The position numbers and the translations under genes are program-made. The notes beneath the pieces are model-generated. The model ran no database searches and was not told the DNA's origin. It was given only the letters and a program-made list of their open reading frames with translations. 64,000 nucleotides of DNA from Prevotellaceae bacterium. GTDB taxonomy: Bacteria > Bacteroidota > Bacteroidia > Bacteroidales > Bacteroidaceae. Positions within the stretch are counted from its first letter, which is position 1. Each line of letters opens with the position of its first letter. Location of the stretch: positions 13,158-77,157 of the forward strand of contig JABZLB010000011.1 in the NCBI GenBank assembly GCA_015256945.1, read 5' to 3'. This document shows, one piece after another, positions 8,772-16,209 of the stretch.

Positions 8772-9935
8772 ATGAAAAAGTTTTTTTTCTTTCTTATTTT
8801 GATGCTGACGACCAGTTTATTGGTTTCAGCTCAAAAGAAATATTCAGTCTATGCCGTAGGTTTTTACAATCAAGAGAATCTTTTTGATACTTGTCATGAT
8901 GTCGGGAAGCGCGACTACGACTTCCTTCCTTCTGGTTCCTATCGATGGAATAAGCTGAAGTACAGTCATAAACTGCATAATATGGCTCGTGCTTTAAGCG
9001 ATATGGGTACAACAATATTACCCGGGGTGGGGTGTTCGGTGATTGGTTTGGCCGAGGTTGAAAACGATAAGGTATTAACCGATCTTTGTAACCAGCCCGA
9101 GCTTAAGCAAAGAGGGTATCAGTTCTGCCATGTTGAAGGTCCTGATCGACGGGGTATTGATTGTGCCTTATTGTATAATCCCAAGCTTTTCCAGGTCGAT
9201 GACGTAAAGCTTTATCCCTATATTCCCACAGAAAAACAAGATAGCAACTTTCGTACTCGTGGCTTTTTTGCTGTCAGCGGCAGGCTGGCAGGCGACCGCC
9301 TTGTTGTAATTGTCAATCATCTTCCCAGTCGTTTTAATGGTCCTTATTATCGCGAAGTGGGAGCAGCACAAGTCAAGGCTTTGAAGGATAAAATTCTGGC
9401 ATCCGATAAAAATTGCAAAGTTATTGTCATGGGTGATATGAATGATGACCCTGTTGATAAGAGCATGCACGATGTGCTTTCGGCCAAAGAGGAAATTTCA
9501 TTAGTAGGTCCTGATGATATGTATAATCCGTGGTATAATGTTCTTACAAAGCAGCATACAGGCACATTACAATATCAGGGTAACTGGAATTTGTTTGATC
9601 AGATTATACTTTCTCCTACGCTTCTTAACAAAGCCGGGTCAAAAGACTATCATTCCCTTAAGTATTGGAAGAGTGAAGTGCAGCGAATGCCCTATCTTTT
9701 CCAGACCGAAGGGAAATACAAGGGAGCAACACGGCGTACTACTGCTGGCGGTGTGTGGCTCGATGGTTTTTCAGATCACCTGCCTACTGTGGTATATCTT
9801 GTAAAGGAACAAGGTGTTGCGAAACCAGCTTCAAAACTTGTAAAGCTGCCCGATTACGATGCAGCACAACTTAAATACATTGCTGAGTGTGATGCTGAAC
9901 GTAAGCTTTTAGAGGAAAAAGACCCGATGAAATAA
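8772..9935 (+). CDS. Secreted endonuclease/exonuclease/phosphatase family protein
   Basis: A 387-residue EEP-fold (DNase I-like) metalloenzyme with a signal peptide ending VSA|QKK. The family motifs are all there: NQENLFD near residue 33, GLAEVEN (about 93-99), GIDCALLYNP, NHLPSR (about 185-190), GDMNDDP (about 221-227) and FSDHLP near 338. These give the metal-binding Asn/Glu and catalytic His/Asp residues. It should hydrolyse phosphodiester or phosphomonoester bonds outside the cytoplasm. It is divergent from the TonB-receptor operon, which carries a second secreted nuclease, and I place it in the same pathway by inference. Confidence 0.9.
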   Translation: MKKFFFFLILMLTTSLLVSAQKKYSVYAVGFYNQENLFDTCHDVGKRDYDFLPSGSYRWNKLKYSHKLHNMARALSDMGTTILPGVGCSVIGLAEVENDKVLTDLCNQPELKQRGYQFCHVEGPDRRGIDCALLYNPKLFQVDDVKLYPYIPTEKQDSNFRTRGFFAVSGRLAGDRLVVIVNHLPSRFNGPYYREVGAAQVKALKDKILASDKNCKVIVMGDMNDDPVDKSMHDVLSAKEEISLVGPDDMYNPWYNVLTKQHTGTLQYQGNWNLFDQIILSPTLLNKAGSKDYHSLKYWKSEVQRMPYLFQTEGKYKGATRRTTAGGVWLDGFSDHLPTVVYLVKEQGVAKPASKLVKLPDYDAAQLKYIAECDAERKLLEEKDPMK

Positions 9936-9957
9936 TTCATACATTAAGTAGTTCTCA

Positions 9958-10551
9958 ATGATGAATACCGATGAAATAGAAACACACCCCTTTGAACCTT
10001 TTCTCCCTTCGCATGCACGTTTGTTGATGTTGGGAACATTTCCACCGGCTCCACATCGTTGGTGTATGGAATGGTACTATCCAAACTTCACCAATGACAT
10101 GTGGCGCATCATGGGATTATGCTTTTATGGCGACAAGATGCGTTTCGTTGACCAGGAAAACAAAACCTATAAGGTTAACGAATTAAAGGCTTTTATGTAT
10201 GAAAAAGGGATTGCAATTTTTGATACTTGCCTGCGTATTCGTCGTACAAAAGGTACAGCAGCCGATAAGGATCTGGAAATAATAGAGCAGGCCGACCTCG
10301 ATAATATGCTCCATTCGCTGCCTCAATGCAAGGGTGTTCTGGCTGCGGGACAATTAGCTACTTCAGTATTTACCAGTCATTATGGTATTGAAGTTGGCAA
10401 AATGAAAATGGGAGAACATGTTGATTTCACTTTTGAAGATCGCATAATAGGCTTATACCGTGAACCCAGTTCATCAAGAGCGTACCCCATGAAGGTTGAG
10501 AAGAAAGCAGAATATTATAGTCAGATGTTTCGCGAAACAGGCATTTTGTAA
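9958..10551 (+). CDS. Uracil-DNA-glycosylase-family (Mug-like) protein
   Basis: A 197-residue cytoplasmic protein with features of the UDG superfamily as found in Bacteroidetes. The first motif region is LLMLGTFPPAPHRW (about 22-35), followed by MEWYYPN; GVLAAGQLA (about 122) forms the central strand, and REPSSSRAYPM (about 164-174) stands where the second catalytic motif (HPS-like) belongs. The His of classical enzymes is not evident there, so activity on uracil or mismatches is uncertain. It lies 22 bases after the EEP gene and 20 before udk, probably in one transcript. Confidence 0.75.
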   Translation: MMNTDEIETHPFEPFLPSHARLLMLGTFPPAPHRWCMEWYYPNFTNDMWRIMGLCFYGDKMRFVDQENKTYKVNELKAFMYEKGIAIFDTCLRIRRTKGTAADKDLEIIEQADLDNMLHSLPQCKGVLAAGQLATSVFTSHYGIEVGKMKMGEHVDFTFEDRIIGLYREPSSSRAYPMKVEKKAEYYSQMFRETGIL

Positions 10552-10571
10552 ACAGAAAACAACACACAAAC

Positions 10572-11255
10572 ATGATGAACGATACACAAGCAACAACTAA
10601 CCCTGTTGGAAAGGTGGTAAATGCACCGTTAGATAAGATAACCATTATTGGCATTGCCGGAGGAACAGGTTCAGGTAAGACTACTGTTGTTAAGAAAATT
10701 GTAGAAGCACTTCCGCCACATTATGTAGCTGTTGTTCCGCTCGATTCTTATTATAATGATACTACTGGCATGACGCCCGAGGAGCGAAGCAACATCAATT
10801 TTGACCATCCCGATGCTTTTGATTGGAAGCTTCTTATCAAACATGTGAACGAATTGAGCAATGGTCGCGCCGTAGAGCAGCCTACATATAGTTATATTAT
10901 CAGCAACCGTTTGCCCGAAACCATTCATGTTGAGCCTAAACCCGTGATAATTATTGAAGGTATTATGACACTTATCAACAAACGATTGCGTGACATGATG
11001 GACCTGAAGATATTTGTTGACTGTGACCCTGACGAACGCCTTATACGCAATATTCAGCGCGATACTATCGATCGTGGCCGTACAGTATCCATGGTTGTTG
11101 ACCGCTATCTTAAAGTTCTTAAGCCCATGCACGAGCAATTTATAGAGCCGACCAAGCGTTTTGCTGACGTAATTATTCCACAGGGTGGTGAGAATATAAA
11201 GGGTATCGGCATGCTTACCAACTATATTGAGACTCTCGTTCCCAAAGAAGAGTAA
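10572..11255 (+). CDS. udk: Uridine kinase
   Basis: A 227-residue uridine/cytidine kinase that phosphorylates uridine and cytidine in pyrimidine salvage. The P-loop is GGTGSGKTT (about 30-38). The family blocks LDSYYND, NFDHPDAFDW and DRGRTVSMVVDRYL follow in the normal order. The length is slightly above the usual 205-215 because of a short N-terminal extension. It is the last gene of a probable unit starting with the secreted EEP nuclease, so nucleoside salvage stands beside extracellular nucleic-acid hydrolysis. A strong terminator follows. Confidence 0.95.
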   Translation: MMNDTQATTNPVGKVVNAPLDKITIIGIAGGTGSGKTTVVKKIVEALPPHYVAVVPLDSYYNDTTGMTPEERSNINFDHPDAFDWKLLIKHVNELSNGRAVEQPTYSYIISNRLPETIHVEPKPVIIIEGIMTLINKRLRDMMDLKIFVDCDPDERLIRNIQRDTIDRGRTVSMVVDRYLKVLKPMHEQFIEPTKRFADVIIPQGGENIKGIGMLTNYIETLVPKEE

Positions 11256-11313
11256 GCCAGAAAGGACGTTAAACTGCTATGGTTTGAGCCTTGTTGATAT
11301 AATATAAAAGAAG

Positions 11314-11350
11314 AATCCCCGCACTCTTACATTTAAAGAGTGCGGGGATT
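11314..11350. terminator. Bidirectional terminator after udk
   Basis: A perfect 15-bp stem (11314-11328 with 11336-11350) with a 7-base loop is flanked by A- and T-rich sequence. It lies between the convergent udk and beta-propeller genes. Confidence 0.85.
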
Positions 11351-11399
11351 TATTTTGAAATAGCCGCTCTGCAGAACGGAATTACTATTTCATTATGGT

Positions 11400-12383
11400 T
11401 TACTTAATTTTCTCGTATACGTAAACCTCGTGAACTTCACCCGTATAACCTTCCTCTGCGAAAGGACCCTGGCTCATACCTAAGATAATCTGTGTACCAC
11501 GGTTGTTGAGTACTAACAGGTCGTCTGTAAGAGGGTCAACTGTAAGACCTTCAATTTCGCCACAACGACGGAAGTCCTTCATGTCGCGGAAAAGGGTGAG
11601 GTGGCGTGAGAAAGCGCCAGCAGGAATAAGGCCAGTACGCTTTACAACCTTACCGTTTTCGTCAACCTTTACGTTCCATGGGTCAGCCTTTTCAGGTTCT
11701 GTACCCTGTTTTAAACCATAATATGGAGCGCCGGCAATGTCGGCAACGTACAGGTTGTCAGAGATATGATAGGTTGATTCACCATCATCGGCAGCGAAAA
11801 GCATCTTACCGTCTGCAATATAGATACCCTGGCACCAGTAGGGTTCAGGACGGCATTGCATCTTGGTGTAATACTTTTTCGTAGCAAGGCTGTAAGCATA
11901 TACATAGCGACTGTCAACCCAATCGGACAACCAGATGAGGCCTGTTTCCCTGTCGACGGCAACACCTGAGCATTCTACCTGTCCCGATTCAGGGCACCAT
12001 GGAATATCTTCAATCCATTTCAGCGTCTTTGCATCGTATACTGATATTGAAATATTTTCACCACGGCCCAGGTTAAAGTGCTCGTTACCGGTATAAATCT
12101 TGCCGTCATATACGTCAATATCACCGAAATGGTTAGCCTTTTCAGGGTGTGGGAACAATGGATCATCCTTAGTTTGAACTCTTTTCTGAACAAGATTCCA
12201 GTTATGATCGTACTTATACAGACCACGTGTATCAGATAGATAGAAGTAGTCCTTGTCAGCAGCGATACCCTGACGTGCAGGAACCTGGATTACTTTCTTC
12301 AGGCGATATTCTGTTCCCAGGTGCTGGGCGTAAGCGCCAGAGCCAAGAATACTGGCTGCTAAAAGAATGAATAATTTCTTCAT
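11400..12383 (-). CDS. Secreted beta-propeller protein, unknown function
   Basis: A 327-residue exported protein with a signal peptide ending AYA|QHL. Repeated blade-like segments (YFYLSDTRGLYKYD, GKIYTGNEH, GLIWLSDW, LFAADD, DLLVLNNRG) suggest a six-bladed propeller. The last blade, EIEGLTVDPLTDDLLV, recalls the esterase-like phytase and SdiA-regulated propellers. No catalytic site can be assigned. It lies downstream of a phosphate-type porin gene, from which a hairpin separates it. Confidence 0.8.
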   Translation of the reverse strand: MKKLFILLAASILGSGAYAQHLGTEYRLKKVIQVPARQGIAADKDYFYLSDTRGLYKYDHNWNLVQKRVQTKDDPLFPHPEKANHFGDIDVYDGKIYTGNEHFNLGRGENISISVYDAKTLKWIEDIPWCPESGQVECSGVAVDRETGLIWLSDWVDSRYVYAYSLATKKYYTKMQCRPEPYWCQGIYIADGKMLFAADDGESTYHISDNLYVADIAGAPYYGLKQGTEPEKADPWNVKVDENGKVVKRTGLIPAGAFSRHLTLFRDMKDFRRCGEIEGLTVDPLTDDLLVLNNRGTQIILGMSQGPFAEEGYTGEVHEVYVYEKIK

Positions 12384-12433
12384 GATTTTGTTTATTTAAT
12401 GGGTTAATATAATAGTTGCTTTATGTTTATTGA

Positions 12434-12466
12434 GAATTTGCTCTGTCATGACGATGGAGCAAATTC
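12434..12466 (-). terminator. Hairpin between porin and propeller genes
   Basis: A 10-bp perfect stem (12434-12443 with 12457-12466) lies just past the porin stop on the minus strand. No strong T run follows, so it may be a weak terminator or a transcript-stabilising hairpin. Confidence 0.45.
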
Positions 12467-12485
12467 CCGTTCAGGTTGTTTTTGC

Positions 12486-13721
12486 TTAGAAAGCAAAGCG
12501 TCCCATCAACTGTATTTGGTTGTTACCGTTGTAGCCCAGAGCTGTTTTAGCATCCTTATCGTAGAAGAAGTGATGGTAGTTAAACTGAATAGTCACATTC
12601 TTGAACAACTGATAGTTCAGACCAACGAGGATACGATTGTAGTTGTTTGCCGTGCCTCTGTTGTTACCTGTAACCACACCTGCAGCACCCTGCTCACTGT
12701 GATCCTTGTACATATCCCAGCGAACCATAGGCAGCCACTTGTTAATATGGTATGCAGCAAGAACGTAAGCACCCTGCTCATCAATAATTTTTACTCCGTC
12801 TACATTCGATTTCATCAAACCGTATTCAGCGCGAAGGTCTATGCCTTCAGGGTCATTATACCATGCACCAACAACAAAACGGTTCATGGGATTGTACTTA
12901 CCTGTCCCAACTCCTGTGCCACCGGCCAGTGTTTGAGAAGAGTAACGGCCGTAGTTATAGGTAGCCTTTACATTAAAGAACTTAATGGGGCGAACAGTAA
13001 CGCTGGCATAAACGTCCTTTGAACTGTTGCGATCGTCCTTCGTTGGCAGCGAACCGTTGGTCAAAGCCAGGTCATAATGCAGATAGCGGAAACCCTTACC
13101 GCTGTCGAATGCGTCTCCCATAATCATTACTCCAAGGTCACGTCCGTAGTCAACGAGGTTGTATTCGTATGGGTTACGGCATGCCATGCGGTATACAATG
13201 TTAGAGAAATCAACGGTCTCAAGAGTCTTGGGAGAGATGTCGTAGTTCTCATAGCCCAGAGGAGTATAGAACTGTCCTGCGCGGATTTTGAACTCAGGCA
13301 TGAACTTTATGGTTGCAAAAGCGTCCATTACCTGTACTGTTTTCTGGCCGTTACCATTGGTAGAGCCTGCGATTCCATTAAAAGCCTCGATCTGTAAACG
13401 GAAGTCAACTTTCTCGCCTACGTTGCCATCCATGATTAAGCGCAGGCGTTTTGCCTGGAAAGATGAGCTGGCATGTGAACCCGATGCGCTTGTTTTGCTC
13501 CAGTTCCAGCCTGTTTGCAGGTAACCAGAGAACTTAGGCATGTGACTGATTATTTTCTCCCAAGTCGACTGTTCTTGCTGTGCTACCGTGTCAATTCTGG
13601 CTGTTTCGGTAACGTTTGCTGTTTCGTTGGTCGATGTCAGCGCCGGATTCCCGTTTTCTGTTGCAAACACTGGTGTTGCCAATGCTGCAGATACGAGGAA
13701 TAATGATAAACCTTTCTTCAT
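12486..13721 (-). CDS. Porin of the O/P (phosphate-selective) family
   Basis: A 411-residue outer-membrane porin of the Porin_O_P family. The signal peptide ends VFA|TEN, followed by a Thr/Asn-rich linker and a helical segment (about 50-60). The barrel starts at FSGYLQTGWNW (about 65) and includes FQAKRLRLIMDG, AFATIKFMPEFKIRAGQFYTPLGYE in two adjacent strands and a terminal LMGRFAF ending in Phe. The family forms anion channels, often for phosphate or polyphosphate; actual selectivity cannot be read here. It probably has its own promoter 90 bases upstream. Confidence 0.92.
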   Translation of the reverse strand: MKKGLSLFLVSAALATPVFATENGNPALTSTNETANVTETARIDTVAQQEQSTWEKIISHMPKFSGYLQTGWNWSKTSASGSHASSSFQAKRLRLIMDGNVGEKVDFRLQIEAFNGIAGSTNGNGQKTVQVMDAFATIKFMPEFKIRAGQFYTPLGYENYDISPKTLETVDFSNIVYRMACRNPYEYNLVDYGRDLGVMIMGDAFDSGKGFRYLHYDLALTNGSLPTKDDRNSSKDVYASVTVRPIKFFNVKATYNYGRYSSQTLAGGTGVGTGKYNPMNRFVVGAWYNDPEGIDLRAEYGLMKSNVDGVKIIDEQGAYVLAAYHINKWLPMVRWDMYKDHSEQGAAGVVTGNNRGTANNYNRILVGLNYQLFKNVTIQFNYHHFFYDKDAKTALGYNGNNQIQLMGRFAF

Positions 13722-13812
13722 AATAGTTAAATTAACAGTTTATATATTAAAAATTTAAGAGTATCCTGATTCTAATTTTATTTTGAAATACCAAAAGGCT
13801 TGTTTTCTTTCG

Positions 13813-13820
13813 CAAATGTA
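13813..13820 (-). promoter_or_regulatory. -7 promoter element of the porin gene
   Basis: The minus strand reads TACATTTG, matching TAnnTTTG, giving a leader of about 85 bases before the porin ATG. Confidence 0.5.
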
Positions 13821-14028
13821 AAAAATAGATTTGAAATGAAACTCTTTTTTTGATAAAATTTTAAAATAAAGCGTGGTTTTTGTATGGTTTTGTCCTAAAA
13901 GGTATGTTTTATATACTTTTTTTCTCCAGAATATTTGTTTTATCATGGCGTTGTTATGGCTTCGGCTTTCAGGCGTTATGTTGAGGGCTTTATGCCTTGA
14001 TGGTTGTTGTTTTACGTGGTTGGGTTTA

Positions 14029-14117
14029 TTGTTCGGCGGCCGTCAGCAGCGCGTACGGCGGCCGTCGAACAAAGGGTGTGACGACCGTCAACAGCGCTGC
14101 TGACGGCCGCCGAACAA
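14029..14117. repeat. 89-bp paired-palindrome repeat, copy 1
   Basis: Two adjacent palindromic units. The first (14029-14072) begins TTGTTCGGCGGCCGTC and ends GGCGGCCGTCGAACAA, so its ends pair. The second (14073-14117) repeats the pattern around GACGACCGTC and GACGGCCGCC and ends GAACAA. It lies between two minus-strand genes in an otherwise gene-free 760-base gap. Copies recur at 21248, 44895 and 51935, and half a copy at 1. Confidence 0.85.
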
Positions 14118-14423
14118 TGAGCATTATGATACAAAGGTAAGCTGTTGCTGGTGTAATGGCAGGGAAAATAAGCAGTAATGCCAGTCTGATACTGGCTGTT
14201 TGGAGATATGGTACTGGGGGAATGTTTACTTAAACCGGTTGAATATTTACTTAAAAAAGGTATGATTTGGCCTGAAAACCAGAATCGTATCATTCGGAGT
14301 GCCATGTATTGTGCTCCTGGAAATAGTGAGCAGTAATACAAATAGCAGCGTAATGCGTAGCCAGTGTGCATTGTGCAGAGATATTCCTGCAGGTTTATGT
14401 CGGGTAAGAATCATCAAAATAAC
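14118..14423. other. Gene-free stretch
   Basis: No credible gene. It holds a short inverted repeat (GCCAGT/ACTGGC near 14180) and two copies of TTTACTTAAA near 14227 and 14250. The remainder shows nothing I can assign. Confidence 0.5.
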
Positions 14424-14454
14424 AAGGGCGAAAGATATTGCATCTTTCGCCCTT
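14424..14454 (-). terminator. Terminator of the DUF308 gene
   Basis: A perfect 13-bp stem (14424-14436 with 14442-14454) with a 5-base loop lies 30 bases past the DUF308 stop and is followed on the minus strand by a T-rich tract. Confidence 0.8.
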
Positions 14455-14484
14455 ACCTTATTATATATGTATGGTTGTTATATT

Positions 14485-15192
14485 CTAAGCTTCTTGTGAG
14501 GGTTCTGTGGTTTCCTCTTCATGGTTTTGTGGTTCCAGCTCTGGCACATCAGGTCCGGCTGTGGGTTGTGATGTTTCTTCAGCTTTTTGCTCTTGGGCTT
14601 CAGCAATATTGGCCTGCGACTGTTCAAAACTCTTGCGGCACTGGTTTATTTTTATGGCGTTTATAAGTTCAACCAGACCGTAAACCATCAGGCACCAGCC
14701 TATGATAAAGAGCGGAGCAGTGGCTATAAGGGCTGGTTTTACAAGGGCAACAAGGCCTGTAATAAATGTTATGACGGGCATTACCCACCAGAATAAACTG
14801 ATATGTGCGAAGCGGGTTGCCGAGGATAAGCTGAAGAATTGGCCGAGTGCGCCCAATATAAGGATAATGGCCAGCACGTACATCAGTCCGCTTGTAAATG
14901 TATCGGGCGACAGAGCCAGTACACCACCCAGAATAATACTGCCGATGCCTACCAGCGGAAAGGATGGCATTGAGGGCGTTATGCGCTGGCCCTGTGCGTC
15001 AAAGATTTCGGTGCCGTTTGCCGTCCGGCGTGCAGAGATATAGGCTATACAGCTGATAACACCCGACACAAAGAAGATTACGCCAATTAAAATCGTAAGC
15101 CATGTAACCGTTTCCTCACGATATTTTACCAGAAGTGCACCTACAACAATAGCACTTATTGCACGGAAAATATAGCTTTGCAATGCTTTCAT
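14485..15192 (-). CDS. DUF308 (HdeD-like) membrane protein
   Basis: A 235-residue integral membrane protein. About six hydrophobic segments occupy residues 12-180, in the paired pattern of the HdeD/DUF308 family (LTILIGVIFFVSGVIS, GIGSIILGGVLAL, VLAIILILGALGQFF, IIGWCLMVYGLVELI). The C-terminal 50 residues form an acidic Glu/Pro/Gln-rich cytoplasmic tail, unusual for the family. HdeD is linked to acid stress in enterobacteria, but no function is established for this version. It is monocistronic. Confidence 0.85.
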   Translation of the reverse strand: MKALQSYIFRAISAIVVGALLVKYREETVTWLTILIGVIFFVSGVISCIAYISARRTANGTEIFDAQGQRITPSMPSFPLVGIGSIILGGVLALSPDTFTSGLMYVLAIILILGALGQFFSLSSATRFAHISLFWWVMPVITFITGLVALVKPALIATAPLFIIGWCLMVYGLVELINAIKINQCRKSFEQSQANIAEAQEQKAEETSQPTAGPDVPELEPQNHEEETTEPSQEA

Positions 15193-15245
15193 ATATTCGT
15201 TATTTTTATTATTTCAGTTTGTTTGTTCTGGCTTTTTGTCATATC

Positions 15246-15286
15246 GGCCTGCTGCTTTTATCTGGTCTCAGATTAAAAGGCAGGCC
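15246..15286. promoter_or_regulatory. Imperfect hairpin in the DUF308 leader
   Basis: GGCCTGC at 15246-15252 pairs with GCAGGCC at 15280-15286, and inner arms CTTTTATCTG and CAGATTAAAAG also pair with one bulge. On the plus strand a T5 run follows, like a terminator, but no plus-strand gene ends here. On the minus strand it would fall in the DUF308 leader, since TACCTTTG (minus strand, 15299-15306) is a possible -7 element. Confidence 0.4.
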
Positions 15287-15351
15287 TTTTTACCTTTACA
15301 AAGGTAAGCTAACTTTTTGAGATAAACAAACAACGTATCGTTGCAATTGTT

Positions 15352-15359
15352 TAATTTTG
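15352..15359 (+). promoter_or_regulatory. -7 promoter element of the histidine phosphatase gene
   Basis: TAATTTTG fits TAnnTTTG and leaves about 27 bases before the ATG at 15390. It overlaps the upstream TTG codon of the open frame, favouring the ATG start. Confidence 0.5.
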
Positions 15360-15389
15360 CACGGTAAAAGATGTTTTTCTGTTTGTAAG

Positions 15390-15896
15390 ATGACAAAATT
15401 ATATTTGGTTCGCCATGGCGAAACTGTGGCAAACAAAGCCCATATTCTGCAAGGGCAGACTGATGGAGAGCTTAATGATACGGGGCGCAGGCAGGCAGGT
15501 GAGGTTCGTAAGAAGTTAAACGGCGCCGAAATTGATGTTTATGTGGCAAGCGATTTGCAGCGGGCTGTGGAAACTTGCAAAATAATTGCGGGTACGGAAC
15601 ATGATAATCTGGTGACAACACCGTTGTTGCGTGAGCGCGACTGGGGCAGTTTTACGGGCAAATACATTCCTGATTTAGAGGGACAGACATGGCCCGACGA
15701 CATCGAAAGCCTTGAAGAGCTGAAGAGCAGAGCGCAGAATTTCCTTACCTGGCTGAAGGTAACCTATCCCGACAAAGCTGTTCTTGCCGTAGGACACGGC
15801 ATTATCAACAAGGCCATTCAGAGCGTTTATTTTCGTAAACCCATGAACGAGATTCAGAAAATGGATAATGCAGATATGAGAATACTGATGTTATAA
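15390..15896 (+). CDS. Histidine phosphatase family protein
   Basis: A 168-residue cytoplasmic phosphatase or mutase. The catalytic motif LVRHGET lies at residues 6-12 with His9 as the phosphoacceptor; the second histidine is in AVGHG (about 133-137) and Glu77 or so in RERDWGSF is the likely acid. This matches the small phosphoglycerate-mutase-like (cobC/GpmB-type) branch. The substrate cannot be named. I chose the ATG at 15390 because an upstream TTG start would overlap the predicted promoter. Confidence 0.88.
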   Translation: MTKLYLVRHGETVANKAHILQGQTDGELNDTGRRQAGEVRKKLNGAEIDVYVASDLQRAVETCKIIAGTEHDNLVTTPLLRERDWGSFTGKYIPDLEGQTWPDDIESLEELKSRAQNFLTWLKVTYPDKAVLAVGHGIINKAIQSVYFRKPMNEIQKMDNADMRILML

Positions 15897-15963
15897 GTAT
15901 CCTTCCATACAGGTTTCGTGCAGGCTTACAACTTTTCGGGCCTGCCGGATACGCTGAAAACTG

Positions 15964-16001
15964 AGAGCCATCCCGATAGCATTGAAGTACGGGATGGCTC
16001 T
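15964..16001 (+). terminator. Hairpin after the histidine phosphatase gene
   Basis: A perfect 12-bp stem (15964-15975 with 15990-16001) encloses a 14-base loop. There is no clear T run, so terminator strength is uncertain. Confidence 0.5.
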
Positions 16002-16028
16002 GCCGGTCATAACTTGACGTGATAACTC

Positions 16029-16175
16029 TTCTCTAATCATTTAATTTATACACTCTAATCTAAATGTTCTAATCTAATGCCTATATCGGAATTCGCTAAT
16101 CCCTACGGTGTATAATTCCAAACTTACTTAAATAACTCTAATCTAACAATTCAGGTTTTAAACTCTAATCTCTAA
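16029..16175. repeat. Scattered TCTAATC short repeats
   Basis: The word CTCTAATCT or a near copy recurs about six times (near 16030, 16052, 16068, 16094, 16135 and 16161) in an AT-rich non-coding stretch after the hairpin and before the stop of the next gene. Spacing is irregular. Confidence 0.55.
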
Positions 16176-16209
16176 ATCTATATTCTTAAATGACATTTGT
16201 TTCTTTTGC

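Noticed and set aside
12423..13022. 199-codon open frame on the plus strand
   Set aside because: It is antisense to the porin gene, whose signal peptide, barrel strands and terminal Phe are clear.
14029..14117. Paired palindromes as a CRISPR array
   Set aside because: There are only two adjacent units, no unique spacers, no leader and no cas genes in the window; the same pair recurs at distant sites, which fits REP/MITE-like elements.
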